Assembly: GCA_963678705.1 (NCBI GenBank)
Contig: OY783212.1
Coordinates: 8,246,001 to 8,310,000, forward strand
DNA from: Panorpa germanica
Lineage: Eukaryota > Arthropoda > Insecta > Mecoptera > Panorpidae
Reading direction: 5' to 3'
DNA: 64,000 nucleotides
How positions within the stretch are numbered: position 1 is the first letter of the stretch; every line of letters starts with the position of its first letter. Made by a program: the position numbers and the translations under genes. Positions 28,359-41,601 of this stretch are shown here, in pieces. The notes under the pieces are model-generated. The model was given only the letters and a program-made list of their open reading frames with translations, had not been told where the DNA came from and did not search any database.

Positions 28359-28908
28359 TTATATAAATCTACACCGGTCGTATCAGAACCTCCATGCGAT
28401 TTGAGTGATTCGATGCGTCTGTGAACGTCTATCCTTAATTGGATATTCGTTAGTTAAAGAAAAAGCATATGAGTATTATTATATCAGGGTCCTAATAGCT
28501 CCCAGGGTACTAGTCATTAGCTTATTTTTATCTTACTCAATTTAAAAGTAACGAGTAATAAATCGTATTTAATTAGTTATTAAACAAACGCCAACTAAGG
28601 CAATGAGATAAAAAATAAATAAGAAATAATTTTTTTTTTTTTAGTTTAATACCATATTTAATTATTAGCAATTACAATATAATCAAAACTATAAATATTT
28701 AAGTGATACGAATGAAATTTCTATGTCAGGTAAAAGTACAAAAAACTTTACTGGAAAACCTGGAATTATCAGAGAATTATGAAATCATTTTTTGTGGCCA
28801 CCCTGTATATTATCACTTGAAGGTAAAGGTGGTGATTTTATTATGTTAATAAACATGAAGGAAGAATGCTTGGTGGCTGATAAGATTAAAAAGAAACATT
28901 TTAACTAC

Positions 28909-28924
28909 ATCGCTTCTCGGCCTT
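28909..28924 (+). ncRNA. 16-nt match to the 5' end of U2 snRNA (fragment)
   Basis: The sequence ATCGCTTCTCGGCCTT is exactly how U2 spliceosomal RNA begins. It then departs (ctcgcgaactat instead of the expected ttggctaagatc), so this is not a U2 gene. It sits a little downstream of a typical repeat-like phrase (gtggccaccctgtat at 28796). Likely a template-switch or retrocopy fragment, or coincidence. Confidence 0.3.
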
Positions 28925-30059
28925 CTCGCGAACTATATCGATTATATGTGAATTATGATATCCGGTGTAAATTATTGAAAATCTCTTTATATCATCTCAT
29001 TTAATTCATAGCATCTTATACATAAAAACTACTTTTACCTAAGAATAATATAGTTATATTTTGTATATAATCGAATAATCAAAACAATTAAACCCAGAAA
29101 ATATAGCGCTGTTTCGACAACCAACCAACTGGTTTTAAAAATATTGGTTGTCATATCTAGTTTATTTTACAGTCTCTGTTACGAGAGACTCGCCTCGTCA
29201 TGGACCCACTTACGATAAATACGTATACTCAATTCCATTTTATTGTGTACTCAACAACCATATACTCGTATTATATTCTTTGATGGGTTCTCGCCTGTCA
29301 GAGTGTCAGAGTAAAAAATGTTTGGAATCGTTGATCTATATTACACCGCGCCACGTCACTATACAGACATTTGGAATGCACTTTGATGTATACTCCTGTC
29401 GATTCTTGACGGTTTCATCAATCCCCCAACTGCTGCTGCTGATTCTGCTTCTACTTCAGCTCCAGCTTCAAACCACAAATCCTTGGTAGTTTTTAACAGA
29501 CGGATCTGTGCTGAAACTGTTGGTTGGTTTCATCGTCGTACTTATATGGACTCCTGGTGGACTATTTGTTTGTTTACCTCAATACTCATTCTGTATGAGT
29601 ACTGTTTGTTGGACAGTTAAAGTAATTCGATTGATGGACGTAAGGTTTAACTGCTGGATTTATTTTATGATGAAATAATGTTTATGTATCTACTGGAACT
29701 TCTAAATCACTCGCTGTAGAAACAATTTGAAGAGAATCAGCAAAATAACTGAATGGATGTCTTTTTATTTTATTACAACACTTATTTTGATAATTCTGCA
29801 TTTGCATTTGATTGGTTTTGTGCTGTTATACCTTTAAAGATTAATTTATGTATCAAACAACCTAACCTAACAAACTATTGCATCACTTTTAAATTTGTTT
29901 TTACAATACGAATTAAATTATAATTACTCCGCAGATTTAATTAAAGCATCAATTTATAAATTAGAAAAGGTGTATTAGATTATAAACTGGAAAATTTGTT
30001 CGGTTTTCGAGTGAAGAATTTTCTCAAACTATCAACATATCATATACTATTCCGTTACC

Positions 30060-30356
30060 CGTTCCGTTCCGTAAAAGTAATGAGCGAGAAGAATATTGTG
30101 CAGTTAATATAGAGAGGCAGTGAAGGGAAGAGGTGGATAGCGAAAATAGAGAAAGGGAACGAGGAAAGAAAAGTAACGCCAGAGCAGAAGTGATTTTAAG
30201 TGACAAAGAAGACAAGAGGTGTAGGTTTTTTTTTCCTTTGGAATTAAATCTTTTGGAATTTTTAATTTGGAATGTAATTAAGAATGATATGTAATTTATG
30301 GATTTAAGGCAGAAGAATGTAGTGCCTAATGGCAAAAACATTACAAATAAATAATA
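30060..30356 (+). mobile_element. 5'-truncated LINE (R1-like family) with 18-bp TSD
   Basis: A 297-bp insert is bounded by the perfect duplication atatactattccgttacc (30042-30059 and 30357-30374). Its sequence (gaggtggatagcg, then agagaaaggg, aacgaggaaag) matches the 3' part of the LINE copy at 33225-33740, and it ends with the family tail gtgcctaatggcaaaaacatt followed by A-rich sequence. Only the last codons and 3' UTR remain, as expected of incomplete target-primed reverse transcription. The minus-strand open frame 30024-30398 is a shadow of it. The intact duplication argues for a relatively young insertion. Confidence 0.88.
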
Positions 30357-31809
30357 ATATACTATTCCGTTACCAATTTTTATGCATTTTGAAGACACTT
30401 CTAATTAGGCGCAAATAGCGGTTACTCTACTAAATCTAACCTTAACTGTCAACTTTAAATATATATATATACATACTTATTCATAATTGTAATCCTTTTA
30501 TATGACTTTATCCTAAATTTAAAACCATCGTTAATATATTACTTTCTCAAGTGATGTGGGAATACTAACCATACTTCTCATAAATATTATGACCTTTTTA
30601 AATATATTATAGACAAAGACCAAATGGATAAACATGTAGATTAAGATAAATAAACAATGACTGGTAGAAAGTTGCAGGTAAATGGTTGAAAACCATGTGA
30701 CAAATTTAAAATAAACAAATTCTTGTTAAGATAAAACCGAAACAATTTATGTTAAATTTTCGATTTTTTTATCTTTTACATTTTTTGCATTAAGTATTTT
30801 ACATAAATAATACGTAAAATTTTAAAGGTTTTTTCATAAAGAATGTTATATATTCGTTTGTCGTTCAGTTGGTAATAATGGTTCCAGTAACCCCCACATA
30901 AATCTTACACCTTCCACCCATTCGGTGGAGCTGATGCCCAAGATCAATTATCTTAATATCTGCTACCAGTCTTCTTGGCATCGAACCAACCAGGAAATAT
31001 ATTTTAAGTTCAAAAGAACATTGTCTGAATGTCAAATTATTTTCGTTTTCAAAGTCAAAACAAAATACATATATATATATATTTAATATACTCGTTGTAT
31101 ATACTTCTTTCTATATGTCTTTGATAAATAATCGTCTTTGTTTTAGTCTAAAAATACTGTATTTAATTCTAAAATATCTATGTTTTAAGACTGCAAACTG
31201 TCTTAATCTACGAACCGTTTCTTCAAAGAAAGAACGCGTTCATTTTTACAAGGATAAATAAACTGACTTGTTTGCATTTCTTTTTACAATTATTAAACTG
31301 AACAAGACTTTAAAAGATACTTCCGATGTCCGATGTCAATCACAAGAAGAAGTAAAAAGTTGTGTTATGACATTTTCTAGATACAAACACCTTTTTCGCT
31401 TCCAAAGAAATCAAAAGTAACTTTATATAATAGGTACTTAATTTTTCTGTATTACAAGATTGGTATGACATAACAGTTTAAGGTAGTTGTATCGTGGAAT
31501 GACTTTTCAAAGGATTTTAATAAAACTTCATTTAATTGCTCTTTAATTAATTATAAGACATATTGACCTCAGGTCGATTAAAATTTACCACTCCATTATT
31601 GAGAAAAACGATATTAAAGTTTTGTTATTTTAACACAGGCTCTTATGGGAAATAGTAATTTCAATGTTATTTTTATCGAATAAAATAAAAACGATTCAAA
31701 GGAATTCAATAAAAATTTAATATATTATAGAAACAGTAGTTATTAATCACATAAAAAAAAATGGAAATTATTGTCCACGCCATTACAGAAATAAAATTTT
31801 GTAAACATT

Positions 31810-31935
31810 GAAAATACGTGTATATACGTGTAGATACTATTTACATGTGTGAGAACAGTGAGAATACGTGAATGTATATACGTGTATACGTGTATGTATG
31901 TGTAGATACTATTTACATGTAGTGAGAACAGTGAG
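31810..31935. repeat. two-copy tandem duplication, ~72-bp period
   Basis: The segment tgtagatactatttacatgt plus gtgagaacagtgaga occurs twice (ending 31862 and 31935), preceded each time by variants of tatacgtg. The minus-strand frame 31743-31976 repeats accordingly and is not a gene. Confidence 0.85.
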
Positions 31936-32310
31936 ACTGTACTTTCACAAAAGTTTTTAACGAGACTATTTGACACTAACGTTTCAGCTACATTATAATT
32001 TTAGGTTGCTGAGTTATACTTTTGAGCATGACTATCTCGGATCAACTACCTTAAGCAGAAAGGAGCGGCAAAATTTTAAAGTATGTGCTATTATACTGTG
32101 TTACCAATTTAAAGATGTCAATGTTTGTGTAATGTTCCAATAAATACCAACACACTTAACACGTTAATTAAAGCAAAGCATTATTGGAAAAAGAAATTCA
32201 AGTAAATGGTATTGGAGAGAATATTACAGTACTGATATCTCGAAATACTTGACACAATATACTCTATTACATTTGTTTCATTAGTTCTTTTTTTTATATT
32301 TATTTATTTA

Positions 32311-32446
32311 TGTATTTGCCTTGACTTTTATTCGTCATAGCCACCATCAAACATTTTTTATACACCTTTTATAATTTATAATTCCATTTTACAAATTTCT
32401 AATTATTTAATAATTCACTAATTAATTTTAAATCACTTAACAAAAT
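32311..32446. repeat. dispersed repeat, copy 2
   Basis: Close match to 19541-19685 (gacttttattcgtcatagcc ... aatcacttaacaaaa), same strand, with small insertions and deletions. Confidence 0.65.
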
Positions 32447-33019
32447 CACCATTTTGTATATGACATATTTCCTGTGTAAGAAAGATGCATTTTTTAAAAA
32501 ACTTAAGTATAACAAACATGGACTTAGACCTTAGGGAATGACGTGCATATTATGATTTTAACTTTGTTCTACTATCTAACAATATTCAACACAGGTAAGT
32601 CAACAAACTTCCTGTACATTTTCTATTAGTTATGGTCGTACAATGTCAAGATATGAATTTATTACACACCCCATTAAAATATTACGTTCAGAAAAGGTTG
32701 AAGCTATTAAAATTACACAGTGTGTTTGTTTTCTTTGTAGGTTTAATATTCTGCAAAGCAAACATAACCTCAAATTAACGTACTGAATCCTCCTACGCCT
32801 ACACATGTTGTACAGCTATACAGTTGTACTTATACCTTCGTCCAAGACCAAACTTATACAATATTTATAGTTCAATACCTTACGGAAAGCTTAAGTTACT
32901 CCTTGTGGATTTGGTTCTATGTCTACTTACTTTACATTTACTGCTAGCAGTGGTTCTCAAGGTATACACGACATTTATCAAAACATTTGTCGATGTCCCG
33001 AGAATGAACCTATTGGACT

Positions 33020-33113
33020 CACCTTTCGTTTCCTTTGACTGGTACAATTTTACCGACTCCGACTTCTCTAACCAGAAATTACTTCCGACTCAGACTACGA
33101 CTCCACAGCTCTG
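33020..33113 (-). repeat. likely hAT-family end fragment
   Basis: On the minus strand it starts CAGAGCTGTGGAGTCG and runs through tandem variants of gagtcgg. This resembles a widespread hAT-type terminal sequence as I recall it, but no partner end or 8-bp duplication was found, so it may be a solo end. The + frame at 32824-33117 overlaps it. Confidence 0.35.
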
Positions 33114-33224
33114 GTAAAAAGTTCCTATCATTATAAAATGTGTTTATGCGAAACAACTCCAAACACCCTCAAAAAGAAATAGTATGTTCCAGTATGTTCA
33201 CATTCCTCTTACCTGTTCTTATGT

Positions 33225-33740
33225 TATAAAATATTTTTTAACTTATTATTTTATTTTATTTTTAATGTTTTTGCCATTTGGCATTACATTATTGTGCCTT
33301 AACTCATTTATTTACATGTCATTGTGCTTAATTCAATTTTGATCCTTATTAAATCTAAACATTCTCAATCCTTTCAAACGAGAAAAATATATACAAATTT
33401 ATCCTTATAAAAATAAAAACAAAACTGCTACTCCTATTGCATCGCTCCTCCTACTACTCTCCCTCATGTTTCTACTCTGCTATTCCTTCTCTTTCCTCGT
33501 TCCTTTTCTCTATCTCCTCCATCCACCTTTTCAATTCACTGCCTCCCTTTAATAACTGCCCAATATTCTTTTCGCTTATTACCTTTTCCTCACATGAAAA
33601 CTTAATGTGCTCCAATGTTTCTATCTCCGTTCCGCACACCTTAAACATCCTTTCCTCGCTATTTGCCCAGTATCTGTGTCCTTTCTCCACGTTTCCCAAT
33701 CTAAATCTGGCAATCCTTCTCATGTTGTAAAATATATGCA
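33225..33740 (-). mobile_element. 5'-truncated LINE with the C-terminal end of the R1-like polyprotein
   Basis: Reading leftward from about 33741, 89 codons include MRRIARFRLGNVEKGHRYW, then MFKVCGTEIETLEHIKFSC and KNIGQLLKGG. The RFR.GN...RYW and C...E..EH...C pattern is the zinc-finger-like C-terminus downstream of reverse transcriptase in R1-type and related insect LINEs. The 3' UTR ends gtaatgccaaatggcaaaa and then an A-rich tail (left end in plus coordinates). Possible imperfect duplications, atgttataaaatat at about 33223 and atgttgtaaaatat at about 33723, bracket the copy. The + strand frames in this interval are shadows. Confidence 0.8.
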
Positions 33741-35011
33741 AAAGTATTTAATTTACAAATTAAAATCTTACTTGGAATTTTCAACTTTCTTCTGATACGT
33801 TTGAAACGTATTCCTATGCAAAATACTGTAATGTAACATTTATGGAATAATTGGACAGCTTAGAATCTTGGATTGTGATATACCGGAATTTAAAAACAAT
33901 ATACTTTTTTATAGAATTGAAGAGTAACCAGAGAACCAAATTGATGTGACACTTGAGAAGCCTTTTCGTGGCACATTTCTTCTCGTTTTCAAATGGTCTC
34001 CAACTGCGTTTCTATTCGTTTATCTTGTGCCATTATTTCCAATATACTTCAACCCAGCTGACCAAATACCAAGGCATTACGATATATACTGCAGTATACA
34101 ATGGTCGTCGAGTAGTTCGGTATTGGTATCTCTGATTCTGTGCAAATCAAGTACAATGACCTCAGGGTCGAGTGGTGACTACTGACCGACCTCAGGCTCA
34201 GAGGTATTACAGCATATGTAACGTCCTGGTACATCCATCCATTGCACGTACTAGATATACTACGTATTCCTAACCTAATGGATATTCAATTTTTCTTTCA
34301 TGTTTTTACAAAAAAAAAAAAAAAAAATTATATTATTCGAAAGTCATATTCAATCAATTTTTTGTTTTGTCTTTAATATCATACATGTTTTCCATTTCAA
34401 AAAATGATATTTATAGTAACTCGTCGATTTTATGTAGATTTCAAATGGAAATGTTATTGACAGAAACCTCAACAGGAAATATTAACTTTCCAAACAGAGT
34501 TAAAAATTTGTGCTGTTTTGAAATATTCAGTGGATCAATACTTGATTTATTATTCATAACAGTAATTGACTCGGTGTACCGCGTATTGTACTGCTGGTAC
34601 TTTTACAGAAGTAAGCCATCAAAAATATTAATTATTCATAATTACGGTTTGTTTTAACCCGTTGTCTATTAAATTACAAACACATCAATTGAAATTTCAG
34701 TTCAATGTCTGTCCTTACTTGAATTACAGATTAAAATACACATGATACACGGTTCAATTTTTTCGTTTTGACGATGTCAAACGGCACACCGGGGCGTAGC
34801 GCAAAGATCATATGATTTTATATCATTGACCATCTTCTATTGGGTTTTTCATACTATCTAAGTAACATGGGGTCTTTGACATCTATTTCTTAGCTCAAAT
34901 ATAATATCCGGCGAAATAGAGTCGGGTTTGTTAAAACAAAGACATATTCAAACGAATTGTTGTCTATCAGAGGCTTCGAATGACCATTGGATCCTGTATA
35001 TATAGTATAAG

Positions 35012-35325
35012 GCCTGTCGCACACTGCAAGCGTATTTACGCTTTACCTATCCGAACTCTGTAAATATAATGAACCCTCTCACATTGCAAGCGACAAACTC
35101 ACACTGCAGCTGTATATCAGCGAATTTTAACCTAACGAATACATGCTACAAAGCATAAACCTATCCGAACCTTGTAAATGCAATCAGCCGTCTGTTTCAT
35201 AACAGTGGTGTATCGATAAAAATTAAAGTAAAAATTTGCTCTTATGATAAATTATGTTAGTGCAAAACAATTCCAATACATCCTACAGTACACAAGTTTG
35301 ACTTGGCGTCTCTTAAAACGTTATG
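35012..35325 (+). mobile_element. TIR-element family, copy B
   Basis: It begins ggcctgtcgcacactgcaag, the inverted complement of the right end of copy C. It then shares tatcagcgaattttaacc and tgtatcgataaaaattaaag with the other copies. Sub-terminal repeats of cacactgcaag / cacattgcaag are visible near the left end. The right terminal repeat is missing, so the copy appears truncated. Confidence 0.7.
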
Positions 35326-36243
35326 CCTATACTCAGCTGTAGGAGCAAGCGAAATATTTATAACTTGTTTATAATTACCATAAAGTCTCAATAAGGGTCT
35401 GCTCGTCATACTCTCTAAATCCGCCATGGATTGAAATCTTGGTGATAGTAGAAAATAAGGTTATAATTCATTCATTACTATTACATATTCATTTATAATA
35501 CATAAGTTTTTAATTGAATCATTTGATAATTTAAATTCATATAACTAATATAACAAATAACATTTAAATTTTCCATTCATTCCATCCTCATTTCGCCTCT
35601 GTATTGCTTGCAGTTGTATCTTGCACGTGCCTATTGAATTGAGAAACCCATTTAAGTTATCAGTTCGTAGCCTGCGAAATTTAACCAACGACGGAGCCAA
35701 CACAATGGAAATGGTTTCTTAAAATCCTAAATAAATTAATGTATAATACTTTAAAATCATTTTCAAATGTTGTTTACAAGTTTTATTTCATTCAAACAAT
35801 AGTTTTTGTGTGTGTACAATGTACTTTTGTTTAAAAATTCATAAGAAATATTAATAGACTTTGTTTACATCAAATATTTAAAGCAATATACATATTTTAT
35901 GTAAGTGAGATATAAAAAAATTAATAGTTTAAGTATTATTTATACATTTTTCAGTTAAAAACAAAGAGAGCGATCATGACGAACACGCTCCTATTCGTAA
36001 GTACTACGTTTGACAAATAGTACATTTAGATAATGGAATGTAATTACAAATGAATCAGTGTTAATTAGATTATTTTTAGAATAATAGTATAGGTACACAA
36101 TAGTTTAGTAAATCATAATGAATAGCTGCTGAAGAATTCAGTTATTTAAAGTTAAATCACCAGCAATAAATTACTGAAACTGGATAATAATACGACGAGT
36201 AGTTGTGTACAAGGATCGCGTATAGAGAATAGAGGATCGGCTT

Positions 36244-36270
36244 GAGCTTCTGCTTCTGCTTCTGCTTCTA
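36244..36270. repeat. (TTCTGC)n short tandem
   Basis: About four copies of cttctg; a simple repeat only. Confidence 0.9.
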
Positions 36271-37189
36271 CAATTTACATGTTGTAATTTAAATGACAAA
36301 TGGCAACGTAACAATTAACAGCAACGCTAAAATGGTTTGTACAAACAGAAATACTATGAACCGAGTCTGCAATGTTTGTCCAATGTCAATAGAGCGGTAT
36401 TATCCAATGTTCATTAATATAAATTATACCTGTTTATAAAACCATTTTGTATACATATAGCAATCATAGGCGTACTGAAAATAGTAACAATTATATAAAG
36501 GGGATGGGCTCTAATTACCCCAAAAACTGTTATACTTTACATATGTACTTTTTATGTTAAATAAACCTTTAATATACATAAGTATGTTCGACGAGTACTT
36601 CATATTTTTAATTTAAAATATCTTCTATATCTTTACAAGAAAATTCAGCATGCAAATAATAATACATTTTATAAAATTTGTAAAGTAGTTTTCCGTTTGC
36701 AAATAAAACAAGAAATAAAAGTTTTTCACAAAGAAATCAAATACACTTTGCGGTTATAGCAATTGTATTTTCTCTGCCAAGTTTTAGTAATGCAAAAATA
36801 ATCGGAAACCATTTTCTATTTTGTTGACCATTTCTTTTGTAATCTTTGAATCGTCTGCATATGAAAATGTACTTTTGTGATTGTTATTTCAAAACTAAAA
36901 CGAATCAAAGAAATTGTATTTGATTTTTAATTAAAATATAGTAGATATACATATATACTCGTATACTAATATCTTTATTTTAAATTTGATGTTTAATTAT
37001 GCAAATAACGTAATTACATACCTCCACTTATTTAATTATTCCACTAATGAATAATGCGATCGGTTTTTATCGTTCATTAAGAAAAAAACTCACTTAAAAT
37101 AGTTTTCTTAAACAATTCAAAAGAATTTTTAATAAAATGCTTTGTTTGAGTTTGATTCCAATCGAACAACCACTCATATATCTCCTTCA

Positions 37190-37640
37190 AAGTTTAAAGA
37201 TTCGCAGTCGAGAAGGAAATGAATCCAAGTGACATTTCATATATTTACACAGTAAAACGTAAATATTATAACAAAATAATTGTAAAACTTGAAAAAACAG
37301 GGAAATAGGGGCCTCAGGATTATTATAAGGTTCAGAATAGGGATTTAAGAGATTGGAAGCAAATATCGGAGGAAAGAGGAGTAGAGAGTGGTTATTTGGG
37401 TAGGAGGATAAAAAGATGGAACATGTTATGAGTAGGTTTAAGGGGAATGGACGTAGAAGAACGTGGTTAGGAGAGAGAGAAAGAGAGTGTAGAATATGGA
37501 TGGCGGAAATAAGAAGGAGGTGAATAGCAAATAGAGAAGAAAGGCAAATGAGGATGATACCAATGAAGAAGTAAGGAAGAAATGAAACGTAATCACAGAA
37601 TGTAAGACCTAATGGCAAGGAACATTAAATCAGAATACTA
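37190..37640 (+). mobile_element. LINE 3' fragment, same family
   Basis: Purine-rich sequence (gataaaaagatgg, gaggatg, aaggaagaaatg) leads to the tail tgtaagacctaatggcaag and aacatt, matching the tails at 30330 and 33270. It looks like the last part of the open frame plus 3' UTR of the R1-like LINE, more diverged than the other two copies. The left boundary and target duplication are unclear. The 143-residue minus-strand frame at 37187-37618 is simply the complement of this purine-rich run. Confidence 0.65.
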
Positions 37641-39385
37641 TACTTGAGTTGATCGAAAACAATTTTTGTTTTTTAATTTGAAATTAAAATAAAGTAATAA
37701 ATTGAAAATGCAACATTTTGCATTTATGAAGCAATAAGCAATAAAATTATAAACTTGGTAATTTTCTAGATCGCGAGCCTAGCAATGCGTGTAACATGCA
37801 AGTTTACACTTTAAAGGATTTATTTTTATTTCATAATTTGCAAAATATAAATAAATGGATTGTTTTTAATTTAAAGTAAATCGCTTCATTTAATTTGATC
37901 GAATACTGATATCTCGAAAACTCACGTGACCCAGTCGTATCATAGTTTTAACCATATTGAAATAGATCTTACATGTTGCATAGTTATATCTGTTGCATCA
38001 TTTTTAAAAGATTGCATCTAATTAACCTAACGAATTGTCCATCTTTGATTATATCATAACTGTAAAGCAAAAACTATGGATAGTAAGAGATAATTGGTTT
38101 CCAGTCAATGTCTCTTTACTTTAAATACCCGTTCATTTTAATAACCTCAAAATATAATCAAAAGCACTTTATCTATGTAAACTACAAGTTTACGACACGC
38201 ATGTCCTCCACACTGATATTATCGGATAATTACACCACAAATAATTCATAAAAATAATCATATTATGGTTACCCTTAATTCCCAATTAATTTACTCTACC
38301 TCTAAATTCTTAAAAGTTAACTCTCACGAAATAAAATAATAAGATAATGAAATACAGGTAAAAGAAATGAATAAATAATGTGATATTTGAAACGCCTTCA
38401 ATTTCCATGACTGTCAATACACACTACACGCATATTGCCTTATTGATATTAAACACAAAACCATAATGGATATTTTTTTTACTTAAAAGGTTCGTGACTT
38501 CGTTTACATAACACTGTATTTATATATTTTCTGTATTATAAAGAATTTTTTTACACTACGTGTATATTATAAGTATAAAAACAATTAGTTCAAAACGCCA
38601 CACGACACAGCTTAGAACTTGTAGAGCTGAGCTTTAAAGCTGCACTGCGGTGTTGTTTCTATAAAGCTTTATTTATTTACCATTTACTTTTTGCTTTATA
38701 CTTTATACTTATTTTTGTATTTGTTTATATGTAGTGCAAACGATTATGCGATGTATTTAAAACTTAATAATGTTTTTACTTCATATAATACTTTATTTTA
38801 ATTGGCATAGTTCAATAACTATTCAATTAATCACGTACAAATTTTTATTGATACTGTAAATCATATTTTAGTGAGTTTTACTCTATGCTGACTATTTTAA
38901 ATTAAACAAAAAAGCATTAAATTGACAAAAAAGTACTTTTGAAAAATGTAGTTATAAATTATGTAATTTTTTGATTTAATTTTCAAAAAGGTCTGTTCTG
39001 AAGAGAAAGGTAATATTTTATACCTGATTGATGCAAACTTTTTATTTAAGATTTATCACACATAAGGACAGATTTCAATTACGTAATATTATTACCTTAT
39101 GTGCTACATTTTATGATCTATTCTATCGTTTTTGAAAACTAAATCTACCTTATTGCCCATTACTATGATCATAAAACTTCTTTAAAAAAACTTTTTCAAA
39201 ATTTCTAAAATCAGAACACCTCTTTCAGGATTAAAGACTTTTAGAATAGCTATAAAATAAAACCCGTTTAGATTAAATATTACTAGGTTTTGTTTAAATA
39301 AAATTAGCATAAACGAAGGCTAATTATTCATGTTTTGTGTTTAGCGGGCAATAACATTTATCAATAAAAATATAATAAATAGACG

Positions 39386-39625
39386 TTAAAAGTTTAATAT
39401 CAATCTGCCATTAATTTGCTTATAAATAAATTCCGATAATAGCACAATTTTACGGAAGGCTTGCTCTGCAGTGTAAGTTAATTTGTCAATGGAGTCAGAC
39501 ACCCACGTTACGGAAGTACCTTCTGCAACTTCGAATTCAGTTTCAAAAATAAGTCCATTGTCACATAAAGTTGCCTGAGGTTTCTGAACGCTACAAGCGG
39601 CCCCTCGGATGATATTTATTTCCAG
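39386..39625 (-). other. unexplained coding-like open stretch
   Basis: A GC-richer block in AT-rich DNA holds a 79-codon minus-strand frame without an ATG start: LEINIIRGAACSVQKPQ, then LIFETEFEVAEGTSVTWVSD and KLTYTAEQAF. A possible donor (c|gtaaaa) follows QAF. The plus strand is also partly open (from ATG at about 39490, reading MESDTHVTEVPSATSNSVSK before stopping). The family is not recognised; which strand, if either, is coding cannot be settled by eye. Confidence 0.25.
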
Positions 39626-40124
39626 TTACACAGCAAATTCAATTGTATTTAGTCTCAACTAATTTTCGGAGAGAACCTATCTAGCCTCGTGGGCCCGAGG
39701 CGCGTAGCCACTATACAAGTGTGCACTTAATCATTTGCCAACGATACATTTCCTTACAATATACATATACGACACACTTACATACTATATACTTTTATAT
39801 AAATCTGTAACATAAATATCACATTAGTAAGGCCAGATGATGATTACAGTTTGGTGATATATTACGTGTATCTGCGAATGTTTCCGTAAAGCTCACAGCG
39901 GTAAGCGGATTTATAATCGAGGGCTTTTAGAAAATCTAAATATTTCATGATGGGTTTTAAAAAGCTTGCAATATAAATAAATATAAATGTCGTTTTTTAA
40001 ATGTATTTCTTTCTTTTAAAATAGATTGAGCAATATTTAAATCAACTTAGTAAGAGATGCGATTAAATAAGTTACAAACAAAATGATAAAAATTCATATT
40101 TAAATCACTTAAAATCTAATCTAT

Positions 40125-40485
40125 ATATATACTAGCTGTCCCGGCCACGCGTTGCTGTGACTAAAGTTTTTGTCATATTACATTACATAGCGCCATCTAT
40201 TGAATATTTACTCAATCTAGTCAACAGATTTCGATTTACTCAACAGAATATTTACTCAATCTAGTCAACAGATGTCGCCATCATCGTCGCCCGATGTCAT
40301 ATGTCATATACAGATAATTAATAGACAAATAATTAGCAATAAGATAAATAAATTGAGATGTAAGCTATCCTATCTTTCAAGTTGAGTCAAACTGCACACG
40401 GTGTACAAATTTCATTAAAATCGGTTAAGTAGTTTAGGAGTTCATCGCGGACAACACAGTGACACGTAATTTATATATATTAAGA
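40125..40485 (+). repeat. ~360-bp dispersed repeat, copy 2
   Basis: Same family as 2567-2905 in the opposite orientation. It starts after a short TA run with actagctgtcccggccacgcg and ends cgcggacaacacagtgac followed by taatttatatatatt. The internal 25-bp unit is also duplicated here (40202-40273) but with an extra partial unit (atttcgatttactcaacag) between the copies, so the two insertions differ in internal repeat structure. Confidence 0.8.
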
Positions 40486-41601
40486 AGATATATATATTTT
40501 TTTTTTTTTTATTTTTTTTCTCTTAACCTAAAAACCTTGTCCTAAACAAATAAATCTAATTGTTATTTCTAGACATGGTCAATTTTATTCTGACCCTCAT
40601 AAACCCTGGTATTTCTAATCGGTTTTAATAGTTAAATTCTTAAAAATACTTGCTAAAAATATTAACTTCTACGATATTCGATCGTGTTATAATGAAATTA
40701 AACTCAACAAAACTTTCCCACAAAAGCAAAACCAGAATCCATATCTTATTTTATTTTTCTATTCTGTTCTTATTATTGGTTTCTATATTAGCTTAACGGT
40801 TGAAAATACCAACTTGATAATACATGTAATTACAACATAGCGCCTACAAAATATAATAACACACATCTTTAACAAAAGTTAAGAACGCTGTACTATAATT
40901 TCATTCTATTCTTCATTTTTCTGTATTTATTGAGTTATTACGTACATAAAAGATATTTTTTGTCCCCCGTACCATAATAATAATATATTCTGTGTAAAGC
41001 ATTGATTCGGATACGTGGGCTCTTATGATTGGCGGGATTTTCATTGATGTGGAAAATTTGTTATATTTGTCTTTGTCATTCTCCTTTATGTGCACATATA
41101 TTTGAGTAAGACATGTAATAAATTGATCACGTAAATCTTATGAAAGTATCTCATGGTCCTACGAGTGTTTTCGTATGTATGGGTATTATATCACTTATTT
41201 GTCCTTAAACGAAAGATGATTGTATTTTAATTGATCATCGTTTGAGGTTTGTCTATTTACTTAACTTGCTATATGGTATTATATTACTTATAGTCGAACG
41301 TTTGTGTTTGGGGCAAGGAAAAAAAGAAACCTCTGACCCTAATTATTATTGTTTATTTCGAAGTGTTTTGTACTTTCAATTTGAAATTCTTCGAAACATC
41401 TTGAAAATTTGAAATTTAATCAATTAAGACAAAATCTACAGCTAGACAATAATATTACTGATTTACTTAATGATAATAACTATTAGAGCCAGTAATTTTT
41501 TTATTAAAATATCTACAAACCACAAAACTAATAATAATAATAATAAAATAAATAAGTATAAGTAAATATATAAAGTGTCATTCATTGGAAGTGGAAGAGG
41601 A

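Noticed and set aside
29148-29489. 113-residue plus-strand open frame
   Set aside because: No domain or splice context; composition follows the nucleotide bias, and the tail is a CTG/CTT-rich run.
30024-30398. 124-residue minus-strand frame
   Set aside because: Antisense of the truncated LINE at 30060-30356, spanning both its target duplications.
31810-31935. Regular repeats considered as a CRISPR-like array
   Set aside because: Only two units with no spacers, in an animal genome; a plain tandem duplication.
34367-34657. 96-residue plus-strand frame with patches of ordinary protein composition
   Set aside because: No recognisable motif, AT-driven codons and no convincing splice or start context.
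37187-37618. 143-residue minus-strand hydrophobic frame, the second longest here
   Set aside because: It is the complement of a purine-rich LINE 3' fragment on the plus strand.
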